From contig OY970367.1 in NCBI GenBank assembly GCA_963718635.1, positions 5,208,001 through 5,272,000 on the forward strand: a DNA stretch of 64,000 bases, written 5' to 3'. The translations under genes and the position numbers were made by a program. Shown piece by piece: positions 61,044 to 64,000 of the stretch; the stretch's first letter is position 1; each line of letters starts with the position of its first letter. This DNA is from JAIOQJ01 sp963718635 (lineage in GTDB: Bacteria; Planctomycetota; Planctomycetia; Gemmatales; Gemmataceae). The notes under the pieces were generated by a model. It saw only the letters and a program-made list of their open reading frames with translations. It was not told the DNA's origin and ran no database searches.

Positions 61044-63084
61044 CCTATCTTGCGCACTTGGCGCGGTCGGCAAGGCGATATCCCGAGGAATATGATAGGC
61101 AGGCCCCCGAAGTCTTCACTACAAAACGCGGTCGGGACTCAGGCGTTCGGGCATTTGGATACCCAGTGCCTGGAGAATTCGTTTCTGCTCGGCGTTCGGG
61201 CGGGCGACGCGGCGGAAGATCAGTTGGCGGCCATCGGTGCTCAGCAGTTCGATGTCGCCGATCATGATCTGGCCCAGTTCGCGCAGAATGACTTCCGGAG
61301 TCATGGGCCGAGGCTTGGGGACAGCATTGCCGCGGGCTAAGTCGGGTTTGCGAATCAGCGTTTGCAGTTTGGCCTGCTTGGCGAGATGATCGAGCGTCTT
61401 CCATAACGCATAAGCCAAAACGCATACGAAGACATGGGCTTGTGTCCGGCCGCTGTAGTGATGCCAGATCGGCCGCAACAGCAACTCGGATTTGAGGACG
61501 CGGAAGGCACGCTCTACGGCTGCGAGTTGCATGTATGTTTCCCAAAACTCCTCGGCCGTCCAGCCGCCTTGGTTGCTCCGCAGCAGGTAGGCGCCGTCGC
61601 GCCGCAACGCGTCCTTGAACTTGGCGACGTGCCACTCCACGAGCAGCGACACGGGCTTGTCGCTCACAGTCAGCTTCACGAATGGCGTGGCCTTCGGAGA
61701 GCGGCCCTTGAGCCGGCCGATCGCCTCCATGATCTTGTCGCGGTTCTTCAAGCGTCCTTTGCTGATGCGAGCGTGCAACTTGCGAAGGGCGGCCGCCAAC
61801 ATGCGTCGCTGCCGACGGCGGATGGCCCTTTCTTTTTTCTTGCGGTCGTTACTGCGAGCCAAGAGGTAATGAACGCCATCGCGCTGTAGCGCTTTGACAA
61901 CGACACCGGGATGATCGGGAAGACTCTGCCAGCCCGTTCGCGCCAGTTCCTCTTGAAAATGCGACAATTCGTGGCGACGCGTCGCCAGCAGATAGCGGCG
62001 GCCGGGCTCATCGAGAAACGCCAAAGTGTCCTCGCTGATCATGCCGCGATCCATGACCCAAACCCGCTGGCTTTTGCCGAAAGCGCGCTTCGGTTTCGCC
62101 GACGACTTGACGCACCGTCTGCACGTCCCGGGCGTTGCCAGCCATCGTGTAATGCGCCAGCGGAAAGCCTTCGCGCGTGACGACCAGAGCCAGCACGATT
62201 TGCTTGCAATCGCTACGGTGATCGCGCGAGTAGCCGCGCTTGGCCAAGTCGTTCTCCTCGGCCAATCCTTCGAAGTAGCTGCTGGTAAGGTCGTACAAGA
62301 GCAAGTCGTAATCGAGTTGAAACAAGCCTTGGAAGCGCGCTTTCAAGTCGTTCTCGATGACGGTTTGCGCCTTGAGCAAATGATCGAGGGTGCGATAGAG
62401 ACGGTCTTTGGTGACGGCTTCGTCGGGCACGCCGAGCAGGTCATCCAGTCCGGTTGATGCGTACCAATGTTCGGCCAGGGCGAATTCGCTGCACGGAGTG
62501 CACAAGCGGTTGATGACTTCGATGGCGACGACATCGGCGGGACGCACGGTCTCTTTGCCCTGAGTCATGTGCCGATTGATGATCGCGTCGAGGTCGAGCA
62601 GGTTCCACAACCAGCGCGCCAGATAGACATCGCCGAAGCAGCGAGCATTGGACCAGCTCACTTCGCCGACCCGGACGCGCACGATGTCGGGATCGTCCGG
62701 GAGCGGCACGTCGTCGTCATCGGGGAACAGACGAAGTTGCTGCGTATCGCCTTGCCGGTTGTGAAACACGACCGTGCGTTGCCAACGGCGTTCCTGATCG
62801 GCGTTGAGTTCGCCGAGGTGGGCGACAACATGCTGGCGCGGCCCGGCCTCGGTGCGCACACTCTCGACAAGGGCGAAGTACGTGTAGGTCTTGCCGGCCT
62901 TGGTTCGCGTGTAGCGGCGGAGGAACATCCCCACCTCCGGAAACCGAATTCGGGCGACCGGGGTAGGCTACAGGCCGGGTTTCCACTACATCGCATTTGG
63001 GCATCAAACTGCAATATTCGTCGGGAATTTCGTCCCAAGATTTTCGAAAATCGATGATTTTAGCTCGGAAGTGCGCAACTTAGG
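61044..63084 (-). mobile_element. Complete insertion sequence, 2041 bp, with terminal inverted repeats and CTAG target duplication
   Basis: The left end cctatcttgcgcactt (61044-61059) and right end aagtgcgcaacttagg (63069-63084) are inverted repeats with 14 of 16 matches. Both ends are flanked by CTAG (61040-61043 and 63085-63088). Removing the element and one CTAG fuses the flanking PEP-CTERM gene in frame (GTDSW-LAANSS). It carries one DDE transposase gene. A recent, intact-looking insertion. Confidence 0.88.
61119..62934 (-). CDS. IS1634-like (IS4 superfamily) DDE transposase, frameshifted near 62085
   Basis: About 605 residues. The N-terminal part (FLRRYTRTKAGKTYTYFALV, HVVAHLGEL) is typical of IS1634-like transposases. 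The catalytic triad is D in LLLYDLTSSYFEG, D in VWVMDRGMISEDTL, and E in AAVERAFRVLKSEL. One GC unit restored in gaagcgcgctttcgg gives TEARAFGKSQRVWVMDRGM and joins both halves. The 4-bp CTAG duplication is shorter than I would expect for this family, so the family label is tentative. Confidence 0.85.
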
Positions 63085-63567
63085 CTAGCCAAGAATCCGT
63101 ACCGTTCGAACCCGCGGCGTCGAAATCGTAGAAGTTCGTATTCGTGATGGTGTTGCCGGTTCCGCCGAACTTGCCGAGAGTGAACTGCGTGCGCCTCCAG
63201 GGCCGCCAGCCGTTAAATCGATCGAACCGAGCGAGACTCTGTAGACGCCCGGTGTGTTGGCGATTGCCGTTCCAAACACACCGTTGAAACTCGTATTCAC
63301 ATCTTCGCGAAGGCTGGCCTGGGCAGCTGTTGCGGCAGGCGTAAAGTCGTAATTGCCGCCCGCGCCAAATCCATTGGGGGCTGCCGCATTGTTGGGGGCA
63401 ATCGGATTCGGAAGCTTGATCGCTGCCGCGTTAGCCGGGAGCGAGCCGCTCCGCGTTACCTTGAAGCCGCCTCCATACAGGCCACCTTCGCTGGCAATGA
63501 CGGAGCTGCTTGTCCCTGTCACGGTCTCTTGGAGGCGCGCTTTGACCCATCCGTTCTTGGGTTTTGA
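63085..63567 (-). pseudogene. 5' part of the disrupted PEP-CTERM protein gene
   Basis: The minus frame (open from 63567; GTG 63522 is a possible start) encodes GGLYGGGFKVTRSGSLPANA and STAGVYRV-like beta segments (ANTPGVYRVSLGSIDLT). Near 63195 restoring GCGC in ggcgcacgcag gives GGARTQFTLGKFGGTGNTIT and leads to NFYDFDAAGSNGTDSW at the IS. No signal peptide precedes it, so the original 5' end may also be missing or lie in another frame. Confidence 0.6.
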
Positions 63568-64000
63568 TTAGCCGTTCTTCTTCATCCCCTCTCTCAACCT
63601 ATTCAACCGCTGGCAAGCCTGATATTGGCGTAGATCGAGGGCGACGATTTCTTTCGATAGCGAATCCACCGCTTGCTCATCGAGTTTCTCGCGGATGAGC
63701 ATTTCGCAGAGAATCAGACGGGGCCACGTCTCACCGGGATGATTGCGATTGAGCGCTTTAAGCAGCTTGTGAGCTTGTGGCACGTCGCGCTTGATGGCAA
63801 ACAGTCGGGCCTTTACCACGACGGTGGGCGATCATCAATTGAAGCCTATGCCCACTCACCTCAAGTGTTCGATGGCCCGCACTCCATCCGCCTGCTTTCG
63901 CAAACCAATGCACTGCGATTGGCCGCATTTCTGCTTGGCTTCGGTCAGACAAAAGCCTAGCCACTTCATCGCAAGCCGCGAACCGCCTCTTCCAGCTCGC
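63568..64000 (-). CDS. C-terminal part of a helical repeat (TPR-like) protein, partial
   Basis: From the stop at 63568 the frame reads back through VVVKARLFAIKRDVPQAHKL, LKALNRNHPGETWPRLILCE and QYQACQRLNRLREGMKKNG, a helical pattern like TPR units. Upstream of about 63830 coding continues in other frames (WLGFCLTEAKQKCGQSQCIG), implying one or more slips. The gene runs off the right edge. Identity unknown. Confidence 0.45.

Noticed and set aside
61033..63095. IS terminal repeats extended outward to include gctagc
   Set aside because: GCTAGC is palindromic, so the outer match comes from the CTAG target duplication. The in-frame join of the disrupted gene sets the true ends at 61044 and 63084.

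Overview
The window reads as chromosomal DNA of a planctomycete, probably from the Pirellulales/Gemmatales side. The pointers are a large two-haem hydrazine-synthase-alpha-like cytochrome, a DUF1080 secreted protein, PQQ-propeller/methyltransferase/malectin and CBM9 proteins, a PEP-CTERM protein, many PAS/receiver proteins, two csrA genes, and 'cactaaccc...gcgttagcgagg' type palindromes in the gaps. This assignment is from gene content only.

Layout. (1) 1-13.44 kb: part of an integrated mobile element with a DUF5131 relic, primase, replication-relaxation protein, a truncated DUF87/TraD-like ATPase, the HzsA-like cytochrome as cargo, and a two-gene HEAT-repeat plus PD-(D/E)XK nuclease cassette. 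The element ends at a 3' half of tRNA-Ser(UGA), which looks like an attachment-site copy. (2) 13.6-19.6 kb: P450, DUF1080 protein, ATP-grasp ligase, TPR protein, PaaK-like adenylating enzyme. (3) 19.8-24.5 kb: three covarying palindromic repeats, an 18-repeat CRISPR array, cas2 and a cas4-cas1 fusion, with no interference genes. (4) 24.9-41.4 kb: csrA, CBM9 protein, GH5 glycosidase, Rpn-like protein, PQQ protein, PlsY fusion, clpS, APC transporter. (5) 42.3-50.9 kb: ECF sigma factor, phosphatase, REC-csrA-REC operon, giant CheB-CheR-PAS kinase with a LuxR response regulator, tRNA-Asn. (6) 51-60.8 kb: two SDR genes, then a sensory cluster of a LOV hybrid kinase, an HD-GYP regulator, a bacteriophytochrome and an ethylene-receptor-like protein. 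(7) 60.9-64 kb: a complete IS inside a PEP-CTERM gene with a CTAG target duplication, then a partial gene.

An overriding feature is the number of frameshifts, about 27 in 64 kb. In most of them the expected protein is restored by adding back one or two GC dinucleotides in a (GC)n run. In-frame stops are otherwise absent, so I treat these genes as intact but mis-sequenced or recently shifted, and give the joined coordinates. The genes are described as whole proteins with the shift position noted.

The most interesting biology is the HEAT/nuclease cassette on the mobile element, the adaptation-only CRISPR locus, and the light/ethylene/c-di-GMP sensory cluster in which two receptors have lost the usual kinase core.
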